Shown here in pieces: positions 55,538 through 64,000 of a DNA stretch of 64,000 nucleotides. The notes beneath the pieces were generated by a model, which saw only the letters and a program-made list of their open reading frames with translations, was not told where the DNA came from and did no database searches. Made by a program: the position numbers and the translations under genes. Within the stretch, counting starts at the first letter, position 1, and each line of letters opens with the position of its first letter. Origin of the DNA: Pithys albifrons albifrons (Eukaryota > Chordata > Aves > Passeriformes > Thamnophilidae); the NCBI RefSeq assembly GCF_047495875.1, contig NC_092475.1:15563529-15627528 (forward strand). The letters run 5' to 3'.

Positions 55538-56187
55538 GATTAGATAAAGAAGGTTGGCATGAACCCTCAGGGGGAGTTAAATTTGGGTGGGCTCTAGAAT
55601 CTTTGTTTGCACCAGTTGCCTCCTATCGGAATAGGGAGATGTTGTATAAATTAATGGGTCAAACTGAAAGATTGGCAGTGGTAACCAGGAAAGGATTCAA
55701 AGCTATAAATATCCAATTGCGGGCTACTTCTAGGATGACTTTACAGAATAGAATGGCTTTGGACATGATACTTCTCAAAGAACATGGTGTTTGTGGGTAT
55801 TTGCATGGTAGAAATGAGCACTGCTGTATACACATCCCAAATGACACTCAAGGTGTCGAGAATGACATTCGCCAATTGGGACAAATCGAAAATAAGGTAC
55901 ATGAGGTAAAAGAAGAAGCAGAACATAACTGGATTGGACAAATCTTTAGTTCCCTAGGAATCCAGGTCTCTGGTTGGCTCTCCTCGATTATACAGTATGG
56001 AATATTAATCGTAATAATTGTTGTGGCAGTTTTAATTGTTTATAAGTGTCTTTTAGGAATGATTCTAAAAGAAGGTCAGCACACACGCCAAGTGATCAAG
56101 GCTGTCACTTGGAAAGAAATGATTATACCGGAAGCTTTGAAGCCTAATATGTCAGCTCCTCCACCCTATTCGGAGGCAACTATTTGA
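55483..56187 (+). CDS. env: ERV env, cleavage region and TM subunit
   Basis: A basic stretch (RKQLRSR, about 55486-55509) suggests a furin-type SU/TM site. TM then shows a candidate internal fusion loop (GGVKFGWALESLFAP), the immunosuppressive-type segment LQNRMALDMILLKEHG, and the disulfide motif C-x9-CC (GVCGY...HCC), where x6 is usual. The pre-membrane WIGQIFSSLG and membrane helix IIQYGILIVIIVVAVLIVYKCLL (about 55985-56055) follow. The cytoplasmic tail ends PPPYSEATI, a PPxY motif, before TGA 56185-56187. The internal fusion peptide resembles alpharetrovirus TM more than classical gamma TM. The frame is intact to its end. Confidence 0.85.
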   Translation, partial: GRKQLRSRQSVDQDLQDLGLDKEGWHEPSGGVKFGWALESLFAPVASYRNREMLYKLMGQTERLAVVTRKGFKAINIQLRATSRMTLQNRMALDMILLKEHGVCGYLHGRNEHCCIHIPNDTQGVENDIRQLGQIENKVHEVKEEAEHNWIGQIFSSLGIQVSGWLSSIIQYGILIVIIVVAVLIVYKCLLGMILKEGQHTRQVIKAVTWKEMIIPEALKPNMSAPPPYSEATI

Positions 56188-56191
56188 ATGA

Positions 56192-56231
56192 TTGAGCATC
56201 CTTGTGGAAAAGAAGCTCGAAGGATGCTCAA
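56192..56231. repeat. perfect 12-bp hairpin between env stop and PPT
   Basis: TTGAGCATCCTT (56192-56203) and AAGGATGCTCAA (56220-56231) are exact inverted repeats with a 16-base loop. The right arm abuts the purine tract AAGGGGGGAG. Confidence 0.88.
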
Positions 56232-56242
56232 AAGGGGGGAGT
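56232..56242 (+). promoter_or_regulatory. polypurine tract of the second ERV
   Basis: AAGGGGGGAGT directly precedes the LTR start TGTTACAA. Position and composition are those of a plus-strand primer. Confidence 0.8.
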
Positions 56243-56768
56243 TGTTACAAATATATTTGTAAATCTAACTGTGGAAGTAGTTATGCTAAGGTTTACAGGG
56301 TTTAACTGGGCCTGTGGTGGGGTAACTTGAAACAGTAGTGGAGGCCCAAAAACTATTGGGAATTTGCTAGGAACAGCAGGACAATAATTAAAAGGATTAG
56401 TGAAGTAAATAGAACCCGAGGAAGAAAACAAACTGTTGCTTAAAGATAAGATTAGAATCAACATATGTAAGAGGTTTGGTGGTGGGTGCCTAATTAACCA
56501 GAATCCTGTGTTAGACGAGCGTGGTAGATTTTTAACCCTTGGAGACGGACATCAATTGTATACATATAACCTATGTAACTGATTTATGAACGAGACCGTG
56601 TGTCTTTGTGCACGTACAACGCTGTAGAAAAGGTATAAAAGCAGTCTTCAAGAATGGCTCGTTGGAATCCTGGCTTAGGACAATAGTCCCCAGGTTTCCC
56701 GGGCCCAGCAAATAAAGCACCGCATAAACTGATACTCGGTCGGTTTGTGTTTCTGTGAACGGGCAACA
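56243..56768 (+). repeat. 3' LTR of the second ERV
   Basis: Begins TGTTACAA and ends GGGCAACA, giving TGTT/AACA termini, 526 bp. It contains TATAAAA at 56634-56640 and AATAAA at 56711-56716, ordered U3-R-U5 as expected. No matching 5' LTR is present in the window, so age cannot be estimated. Confidence 0.85.
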
Positions 56769-56785
56769 AGGAGAGCGCAGCAGCT

Positions 56786-56940
56786 TCATAGAATCGCGGA
56801 ACAGTTTGGGTTGGCAGGAACCTTAAAGACCATCTATTTTCAGCCTCCCTGCCATGGGCAGGGACACCTTCCACTAGACCAGGTTGCTCCAAGCCCTGTC
56901 CCACCTGGCCTGAGCACTTCCAGGGATATATCCAAGCAAT
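56786..56940 (-). mobile_element. CR1 LINE 3' fragment
   Basis: 'tcatagaatcgcggaacagtttgggttggcagg', then 'ccctgccatgggcagggacaccttccactagaccaggttgctcc', is the CR1 3' end on the complement. It begins about 17 bases after the ERV LTR. Confidence 0.92.
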
Positions 56941-57165
56941 CTATGCAGTGCCCAAGGCAGCAACAGCCAGGTTCCCATCTGCCATAGGAAAAACCCATCT
57001 ACTACCCAGAGAGCAGCAAGGAAAGCAGACCTGAGCAAGTACTGATCACACACACCGTGCACCTCAAAAGCAGACCTGGACGAGGCCCTCGGCCAAGGCA
57101 GCATCACCAGCATTCCCAAAGCCCAACAAGGGAACAAGCCTCAGGAGCAGTCCGAACCCCTGGCT

Positions 57166-57343
57166 TCATGGGAGTGTGTGCAAGTTTTGAGACAAATCTG
57201 AGCTGCTGCACAAGATGTACTTGAGCATCTCCACTGCCTGGAAGTGGAGTAGGAAGGATTCAGGCTGTTGCAGCTGTGGGAGGTACTCAACGATTTCCAT
57301 CCTTTGGATGGCCTCTGTCCTGGGAAACTGGGCAAATGCCTGG
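57166..57343 (-). CDS. possible terminal exon of an unrecognised gene
   Basis: On the minus strand a good acceptor (ACTCTTCTCTGCAG) is followed by an open stretch ending at TGA (57166-57168). It includes AFAQFPRTEAIQRMEIVEYL, PQLQQPESFLLHFQAVEML and KYILCSSSDLSQNL. The amphipathic, Leu/Gln-rich text looks like genuine alpha-helical coding sequence rather than noise. I recognise no family and found no partner exons in 57420-59880. Confidence 0.35.
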
Positions 57344-57419
57344 CTGCAGAGAAGAGTAGGTTCAGCAGGCAAGGGAAGAGGTGCCTGCCCCAAAAGCCCC
57401 ACACAGCTCACAGTGAGAG

Positions 57420-59880
57420 CAGAAGAACCCCAAACAGGGACTGCCCAAAATCACTGGGTGACACGAGTGGTTTATCCATTGCCTTGTCTGCTTTCCATAA
57501 TCAGTGACTCCAGAGTCAAGCAGCCAGGATCAATCTCAGGTTACATGGATTGGGACAAACCAGATGCTGTGCTGGAAGGGGCAATTCCAGAATCTCACCT
57601 CCCCTTAGTGGGAATTCAGTGCTGCAAAGAGCCCGGCAGTGATCGTGGATTTAACTGTCCCTATGGATTAATGCCTGGCACTCATGGCCAAGTGCTGCTG
57701 CAGCATCTCTCCAGGTAGAAAAAGCTAGGCCAGTGCAGAAGGGATTCAGTGGGGGCCCTGCCCAGTTTCCTAGGATGGATGGGAAGCTGCCATGGACAGG
57801 CTGGATCTCAGTAGAACTTCATTTAAGTAGTTTCCTCAAAGCTTCTAAAACAGGGACTTGTTTGCAAGTCTAACACAGCTGAAATCCTGTGGCTCACCAG
57901 GCTTCCTAATAAAGTGCTGCATAAGGGAGCTGTGAAAGAGAAAAGAGACCAAAAACCCCAGCTCTGTGAAATTTCTAATTCTGCTTTGCAAAATGTTGTT
58001 TGCATAGCAAGGCTGGTTAACTCATGAAACAGCGTGAGGTTGTGGAGTCGCTTTGTTCCGGTCCACACTGTCCAGCAATTACAAGGAGCAGTGTACCAGG
58101 TATTACAAGTCCCACAAAGTAAGCTGGACACTTCAATGGGATGAAATGGTAAAGACCCAAGAATTTGAGAGTTAAAGTCACAATTTTACAAGTTTGACGG
58201 GTCATGTCATTGAACAAAGAAAACGCAGAAGTCCAACAGTGATAAAGATGCTTCAAGACCACTCAAGGGATGAAGTCAGGAGAGCACTACCCAAATTTCA
58301 GGCCAAAAGGAAAGCTCTGCCCAAGCTTTTGCCCAGTCATTAAATGGAAAATAGCAGGTGTTAACTATGAACTCAAGACTGTATCTGTAGCTTCTTTTAC
58401 ATAAGCAAGTCTGGCAAGTTTTTGAATAGTATGAACTGGCTTGCCTGTGATTTTGTCAATGAATACCTTTGCTGCTAAAAAGATAAAAAGCTTCTTAGCA
58501 GTTATTTATTTTGAGGTGTTTTTCGCTATCAAGCTGGCTGTGAAAATCTTCATTTAACCTGATTTCAGGGAACAGCTGGCTGAGATTTTAGCTAAAATTG
58601 AAAACAGACCCATCAGATAGAAAAAAAATATCATCAGAAGCTCCTTCTTTCCACCTGAAACCTACTGGGCTATTCAGGGTTTTTGTGGAGATAAACCCCT
58701 CAGAGAGATTCCATTTCAAATATCATGGAAGTTCTGAGGGATGAAAAAGCAAATCAAACACTTTCAGAGCAAGTTCTCCCACCTTAATTCCCAAACACTG
58801 CCAGAGTTTGTCCTTGACACCTCAAGTCCTGCATGACCTAAACCCAGCACTTGGGCTCCTGTGGGAAAGGAACAGGAAGCGCAGAAGGAAGTTCAATCCT
58901 ACCTTAAGGCAATTCCCAAGGAGCTGATGACACTCCAATGAAATCCTGGCTGTCCTGCCTGTGGACTGACCTGGGTGAGTGCAGGCGCTCTGGGCTGGGA
59001 GTGACAGTTCCTGCTCCACTCCTTGTCCCACGTCAGAGCCCCAGGAACTGGGACTGGGAGGTTGGGGTGGCTGCAGCCCACTCTTGCTCTGGAAGGGAAG
59101 CCAAGATGAGCCCAACTCCCAGGGCCTGTGCAGGGGCTCCCTGTGGAACAGCAGTTCAGTGTTTAGTCCATGGCTTTCCCTGGTCCCCTGAGGCAGAGGA
59201 TGGTCTGTACATTGGTCTCTCCCTTATCTTTCAGACAATCACATACCAAGGGCCTGCTTGTTTTGCCCCCAGCTTCAGGGGCTGCAGTTTGTCAGCAGGA
59301 TTTTCCCACTTTTCAGCAGACCAGGGATCATTTTCCAAGGTCCCCAGGAAATTTCTGGAGCTGACCTATTACTGAGTACAGAGCACAGGACAAGGGAAGA
59401 ACCAAGATTTTAGCACTTACCACATTACATTTTCTTCTCCCATGACAACCTGCACCGGCTCTTCCCATCTCAGAAGGTTCCTTGTCCTTGTTCAGCCTCC
59501 CAGGATTCTGTGAGGACATTTCCCATGCACAAATCAAGATCCCAGAGCCAGAGGGTTGTCCTTGGAGATGGAGCAGAGTTGGCTACTCCAGTGGATTTCC
59601 TCCATGGGCCCAAAATAAAAATAATGGCATCAGTTCAGAATCACCTTGAGCTGGGACTGTAGCAAAGGAAAACTCCTTTTCCATGTCCAAAGGCAGGAGA
59701 TTGCCCTGGTCAGGCTGTGAGACCTTAAACTGCACATTTGTCTGGAAGTTGTGACTGGGATTCCACCAGGGAATGAGCCTCCTGTATGTGGAGTGGATTT
59801 AGCTGAGCCAAAATTTACTTTCTCACTGTAACCCTGCACTGCTGTTTCTGCATTGCTCGCTAGAGAAGTGTTGATAACAG
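57420..59880. other. stretch without recognised features
   Basis: No splice-consistent gene, RNA gene or familiar repeat could be identified here. ORFs are short on both strands. Confidence 0.4.
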
Positions 59881-59886
59881 GCCTTG

Positions 59887-60130
59887 ATCTTCCACTCAAG
59901 GAATGAGCTCCCCAAAAACATGGACCACTGCAGACGGAGGTATGCAGTACTTGCGGGAATTGGCAGTGCTGGAAGTCACTCACCGTGCCAGAGAATGGGA
60001 TCATATCCCCATCAGTCCGGAGGATGTCCCTTGTATGCTGCCCATGTGGAGGAAAGGGATTCGAGGTGCCCCCTCATCACATGTTTACTGCCTGGTAACA
60101 GTATATCATCCAAAGATGGATCTGCCATGT
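59887..60130 (+). pseudogene. decayed Gag fragment of the spuma/ERVL-like family
   Basis: SSPKTWTTADGGMQYLRELAVLEVT and the later PMWRKGI match the segment of the intact gag around QWNTMEQGIRCLRELAVLEIIF and SQMWLKFA. It is truncated at both ends and precedes the zinc-finger-like fragment. Confidence 0.75.
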
Positions 60131-60164
60131 GTGAACACGATGTCTACCTGGCTGCAGAATACAG

Positions 60165-60275
60165 AAGAAAATTTGGAAACTTCTCACTCCCGTGGATTGG
60201 CAAATCAGTTTCTAGGGACAGCTCCGAACTCATCCGCCACCAGAGCATCCACACCGCGGAGAGGCCCTACGAGTG
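60165..60275 (+). pseudogene. C2H2 zinc-finger fragment inside Gag remnants
   Basis: The frame reads GKSVSRDSSELIRHQSIHTAERPYEC. The H-x3-H followed by the linker HT(G/A)ERPYEC is the hallmark of Kruppel-type C2H2 arrays. Only half a finger plus linker is recognisable. Gag-like text resumes immediately after it (WQFTPEQVLDPNKLL in another frame). Confidence 0.7.
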
Positions 60276-61212
60276 TTCCTGGTACCTGGCAATTTACCCC
60301 AGAACAGGTGCTCGACCCCAACAAACTGCTACATTGCTTGAAGGAAGGAGGCCTTGCTTATTCTGATCAAAACCACCAGCTGTTTGCCCTCTACTGGGGT
60401 TTGGCACCCTCCAAAAGTTACAGGGGAGGACGCAGGGACCCAGAGTGTGGAGAACACTAAAAACACGCTAAATAAGATGAGTACCCAGACCAGCAACATA
60501 AAGCTGTTATTGCTCCCATAGTGAAAAAGAAGTCATGGATAAGGAGGTCTACAGGAGGTCTGGCAAACTAGACAGAGAAGGAGCAAGAGTAGAAACTGGT
60601 GAGGGGACAGACATAAGTTTTTCGACAGAGGACACAGGTGCAGAAACTTCCACAGAGGATGCCAAACAATCACTGGGAAAACAGGAACATCCAGGGGAAA
60701 TTAGACAGGAGACCATAATATCCAGATCAGTGACCCCAGCAGAAATTCGGGATATACAGATAGAATACAGACGCCTGCCTGGTGAAGGAGTTCTTACCTG
60801 GCTGCCCCGATGCCGAGATAGAGGAGCTGAGGCTTACGTGTTGAATAGTCAAGAAGCACAACCCCTGGGCTCTGTTGCCAGAGATGATAAAATCGAAAAG
60901 GAGATTGCAAAGTCACAGGACTGTTGCAATTTTTTGGCACGACCTTTTGGAGGTGTGGCTGGAGCACACCCATATAGGGAGTCTTTAGAGAGTTCCCCAA
61001 GAAAGTGGACAACTCCAGATGAAGCCATCCAATACCTACGGGAATTGGCAGTGTTAGAACTTCTCTCTGGTGATCCGCTCAAAGGAATTAGTACTACTAA
61101 TCCAGGGTATGTCCCTTGCCCAGTGCCCATGTGGAGAAAAGTAATACCAGGTGGTCCTGCACCATTGTTCCATTGCTTGATAACAGTTCTTCCTCAAAGC
61201 AGTGATGCCTGA
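60275..61212 (+). pseudogene. decayed Gag of the spuma/ERVL-like family
   Basis: WQFTPEQVLDPNKLLHCLKE (cf. the KFTPEQLQDPAKML of the intact gag), then STQTSN and a shifted QQHKAVIAPIVKKKS stretch. From 60535 to 61212 there is a 225-codon open frame with ISRSVTPAEIRDIQIEYRRL, VLTWLPRCRDRG, LGSVARDDKIEKEIAK and DEAIQYLRELAVLEL. The order matches the intact gag. At about 61255-61295 the text VPQGDLTLGKTN equals the end of pol, so nearly all of pro-pol has been deleted. Confidence 0.8.
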
Positions 61213-61542
61213 CCCCAAACTGTGGGCAAAATGTGCGCTTGGTTACGGACAATAGAAGTGTGTGCCTCAAGGAGATTTAACCTTGGGAAAAACTAATCTG
61301 TATTCTGAGTTATTTTTTGCAGGAAATGAATCATCAGTCAAGGAAAACCTGAGCTGAGCTGCTGCCAGTGCCCATTGACTGAGTGCTTCTCCTGCTCGAA
61401 GGATCCATCCTGACAGAATAAAGTCTACAATCTGCAGGAGTGGAAGATGGCCCTGAGAAAACAAGAACTGCGCAAGCACGAAATATAGATAGATATGGGA
61501 TATGGGTTTGATGTAATATGCTATGAAATAAGGGGTGGAGAT

Positions 61543-62127
61543 TGTGGTAGTTTAGGCCCAGAGCAGGCTTTACTTTTACAGTAGGCCCTTGAAAGTGTTC
61601 CGTAGATTAGAAGGGACACAGGTTGTCACTGACTTGAAGCAAGCAAAGAAGTACCATATGACGTGAAACAGAGTATAAAAGGAATGGGGAAGAAGTGTTT
61701 GGTCTCTTTTCCTCGTGGCTGGGATGTTGTTCTTAAGGATTTTGTCTGGGAGCAGCTGCTGGAAGTTTGAAGATTAGAAGCTGGGCTCTGTGAGAGTGAG
61801 AGAGTGTGACTTCTACAGCTGAGAAGGAACGTGCATAGCCCAGGGTGTGGTGTGTTGTTGAAATGCTGCCATGAGAAAGAATTGTCCAGCAACTTCTTTT
61901 GTGCTGGCACATCTTTGTGTTGGGAGTGACACAGACATGCTGGTCTGAGCAGAACTGAAAGCGTGTGACAACACGTCCAGAGGAGTAGAAATTGCACAAC
62001 CTGTAGAGAACACATGTGGCCAGATGGGAAGAGGAGAACTGTGATAAGAACTATCCTTGTGTATCACAAATGCAGCTACAGAAGCCTAAATAACTCGTAG
62101 CTTCTTGTCCCTGTAATATTTGTAACA
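61543..62127 (+). repeat. LTR of a decayed spuma/ERVL-like element (end approximate)
   Basis: It starts TGTGGTAG directly after AAATAAGGGGTGGAGAT, the family PPT. It contains TATAAAA at 61674-61680. The right edge is uncertain; TGTAACA near 62127 is a plausible ACA terminus. It differs in sequence from the LTRs at 47321 and 53347, so it is a different subfamily. Confidence 0.6.
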
Positions 62128-62519
62128 GAATTTGACTTCCCTCAAGATTCATGTGTGAAACATCTTGGGTTTTCAGCTGTCTGTGTTCTGTGCTGGCTGG
62201 TGGAGCTGATTGGAGCCCTTGCCACTGCAGGGTGTGTTGTGGCGTGGTCGGCCCCAGAGCAGCAAAATGGGTCAGTGAGCCCCGGCGCACTCGGTCCCTC
62301 GGCTGCCGCTGATTCCCCCCAGCCATGTTTTCCCCTGGAGCGCAACTCGTGGTGCTGAAGGGCCAACCCCGAGCCCACTGAGCCAGAAGGGCTGGGCAGT
62401 GTGGAGTCGGCACCCCGGCAGGGACCTTTTTTCCCGCTCATACACGGAGCGGAGAGAGTTGGAGGCAGCAGTGAAAGGAACTGCGGAGAGCTGAGCTCAG
62501 CCAGCAGCTGCACAGCCCC

Positions 62520-63235
62520 TGGTCAGACAGACTAAATCAGTTTGTGTAGGGAGTGACGAGGAGGAAGCAGGATGTTCACAAGCAGTGGAAGAGACAGGGC
62601 CAGACACAACCACCCGATCCCTGTGCCCAGGTGAGCTACATGATAAGGTTTCAGGCAGCAGCCCGAGGAGTCCATAACTGAGCTGGCTGCTCTGACACAG
62701 GGGCATCGCAGCTGAGTGTGTGGCACTGGATGGTAGGGAAGCCAAGTAACTGGGTCCCCTGTCCCAGGATGGGGCTATTGACCACGGGATCGGGTAAAGG
62801 GCAGAAACTCTCAGCCTCTGGAGGCGACTCTTGTCAAGCGGGAGGGAAAGATACCCAAGCAAAGACGGTGTTTTAGAGCACCGAGATGGGTGGAACGCCA
62901 TGGAGCAAGGTGTCTGGTACCTGAGAGAATTACCCGTGCTGGGGATAATCTTTCCGATAAGGAGCAGTTCCCTACCAATGCAGACAGCATCCAGCGTGCA
63001 GAGAACATGTGGCAGAATTCCTATGGAATGCGCCGGCACGACGTGCCAGCTCATTGGGAGGGATATTGTTGAAGGAGGGAGAAGCAACATTGGGCTTGGC
63101 AAAGTCTGGCAATATGAAGCAACTGTCCCTGCCCTGTTCCGTAAAGAGGAGCTTAAAGAGGACTTTTCCCCTGCCGTGCCAGTGCAGCCTGTGCCATTAG
63201 GAGCAGGTGCCCCCCAGCTGAAGGGAGAGAATCCA
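62520..63235 (+). pseudogene. third decayed Gag fragment
   Basis: Segments VGSDEEEAG, TTTRSLCPGELHD, LSLWRRLLSSGRERYPSKD, MEQGVWYLRELPVLGIIF and PQLKGENPL match the intact gag in order, with several stops and frame changes. It may belong to the same provirus as the LTR at 61543 or to a separate copy. Confidence 0.75.
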
Positions 63236-63239
63236 CTCA

Positions 63240-63830
63240 GCAGGTTGGCTGGCGCCGTGTCCAGCTGGGAAAGGGCAAGAGCCGATCGGCCGAGTGGCCG
63301 CGCCGGGCGCTGCCGGAGCTGCAGAGCCGCAGGAGCCCCCGCCAGAGGCGCCCTCGGGTTCCCGGGGGAGCCCCCAGCGAGGGGTCCCTCCCCGCTGCTG
63401 AAGCGGCAGCAGGACCCGGCCCGGGGGCCGTGGAGCCCCGAGTGCCCCCGCGGCTGCTGCCCCTGTGCCAGCCCGGCCCGCCCCTCGGCTGTGCCGCTGC
63501 GGGAAGGCCCCGGCTCGGCCCTGCCGGGGCAGCGGGGCGTGTGGCCGGGCTGGCAGCGATGGCCGCGGCGGGGCAGCTGTGCCGCCGGGGCCCTGCCGGG
63601 CTCTGCGCTCCCAGCCATGGCCGCACACGGGGCACAGGAGGGGGCACGGGCAGAGCTGCAGCTCCTCTGCCGGGGGCAGCGAGGGCAGCGCGGGGCGGGC
63701 GGGGCTGGCGGCAGGAGCACAGGCACAGCTCCCTGGCCAAAGCGCTTTGCCCAGCCATTCGCCTGGGATCGCAGAGCCTGTCAGGCAGCCTCTAGTTTGG
63801 CTTGGGGCCGGGCTGTCCCCTCGGGGCCCC
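63240..63830. promoter_or_regulatory. CpG island at the right window edge
   Basis: The G+C content and CpG density rise sharply right after the Gag remnant. The open frames on both strands here are an effect of composition (Ala/Pro/Arg/Gly-rich) and no protein family is recognised. It probably marks a promoter of a gene outside or at the edge of the window. Confidence 0.6.
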
Positions 63831-64000
63831 GGCTACTCCAGTGGGCAGGGAAGCAGCCCTTGCCTTGCCCCTTGCACGGGGGGAATGGGGAACGTTCGGT
63901 CGGGAGGGTTTTCCCCCCGGGCCAGCAATGCTGTGGAACTGCCCCTGCAGCACCGGCCCCTCTGCAGCCCGAGCTGCCCTTTTGTCCCTCTCGCTGCCAC
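63831..64000. other. GC-rich flank of the CpG island
   Basis: Continues G+C-rich to the window end with fewer CpGs. No feature is recognised. Confidence 0.4.

Larger units (their letters stand above)
53974..56768 (+). mobile_element. 3' half of a second, gamma/alpha-type endogenous retrovirus
   Basis: Directly after the spuma-like 3' LTR lies an integrase C-terminal tail, env, a PPT and a 3' LTR of a different class of ERV. Its gag, most of pol and 5' LTR are absent from the window. The env start overlaps the pol end, as in gammaretroviruses, while the TM subunit resembles the alpharetrovirus style. The left boundary coincides exactly with the other provirus. Confidence 0.85.

Noticed and set aside
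58017..58262. 81-codon minus ORF with a hydrophobic stretch
   Set aside because: No splice sites, repeats or family similarity could be supported. It is likely chance.
62497..63726. 409-codon minus ORF, the longest minus-strand frame at the right end
   Set aside because: It is the antisense of the Gag remnant and the CpG island, with no domain.
63237..63758. Long overlapping ORFs on both strands at the right edge
   Set aside because: CpG-island composition suppresses stop codons in all frames. The Ala/Pro/Arg-rich text matches no family I know.
1..64000. CRISPR arrays, operons, tRNA or rRNA genes
   Set aside because: None were seen. The tandem repeats present are minisatellites, in-frame gag repeats or simple repeats.

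Overview
This is vertebrate nuclear DNA, almost certainly from a bird. It holds multi-exon genes with compact introns, several CR1 LINE fragments whose 3' ends carry the avian CR1 octamer-like tail, a complete ERGIC3 gene, and a nest of endogenous retroviruses (ERVs) of the kinds common in songbirds. The exact lineage cannot be read from the sequence. There are no bacterial features.

Left part (1-18 kb, + strand): the 3' portion of an ASAP-family ArfGAP gene. PH, ArfGAP, ankyrin, linker and C-terminal SH3 exons (4664-17325) form one phase-consistent open chain. The BAR-domain exons before them look damaged (frame changes, one stop), and the ArfGAP catalytic arginine is replaced by glutamine. 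The protein therefore looks like a GAP-dead, possibly BAR-less scaffold, or an early-stage pseudogene. Next (20.9-23.1 kb, +) is a complete six-exon GT29 alpha-2,3-sialyltransferase of the ST3GAL1/2 group with intact sialylmotifs.

Middle (25.0-42.5 kb, - strand): ERGIC3, 13 coding exons adding to 383 codons plus stop, exactly the usual length. Its first exon sits in a CpG-rich promoter with a G-quadruplex-type purine tract upstream. ASAP next to ST3GAL mirrors ASAP1-ST3GAL1 on human 8q24, while ERGIC3 is a human chromosome 20 gene. This suggests a duplicate pair, kept here, that mammals lost.

Right part (43-64 kb) is repeat-dominated: a decayed non-LTR (RTE-like) element; a CR1; a G-poor tract; a near-complete spumavirus/ERVL-like provirus (47321-53973) with paired LTRs, a tRNA-Lys1,2 primer site, an unusual Gag, an in-frame UAG before protease, and pol; then, directly abutting it, the 3' end of a different gamma/alpha-type ERV (integrase tail, env, PPT, LTR; 53974-56768). 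That env begins with what reads as an immunoglobulin V-like domain. Further right are decayed Gag pieces of the spuma/ERVL-like family, one joined to a C2H2 zinc-finger fragment, an LTR, and a CpG island at the window end.

The strongest candidates for something undescribed are the Ig-like domain at the start of the ERV envelope gene, the Gag with an array of TQT (LC8-type) motifs and hydrophobic N-terminal segments followed by a UAG-stem-loop readthrough arrangement, and the catalytically altered ASAP paralogue.
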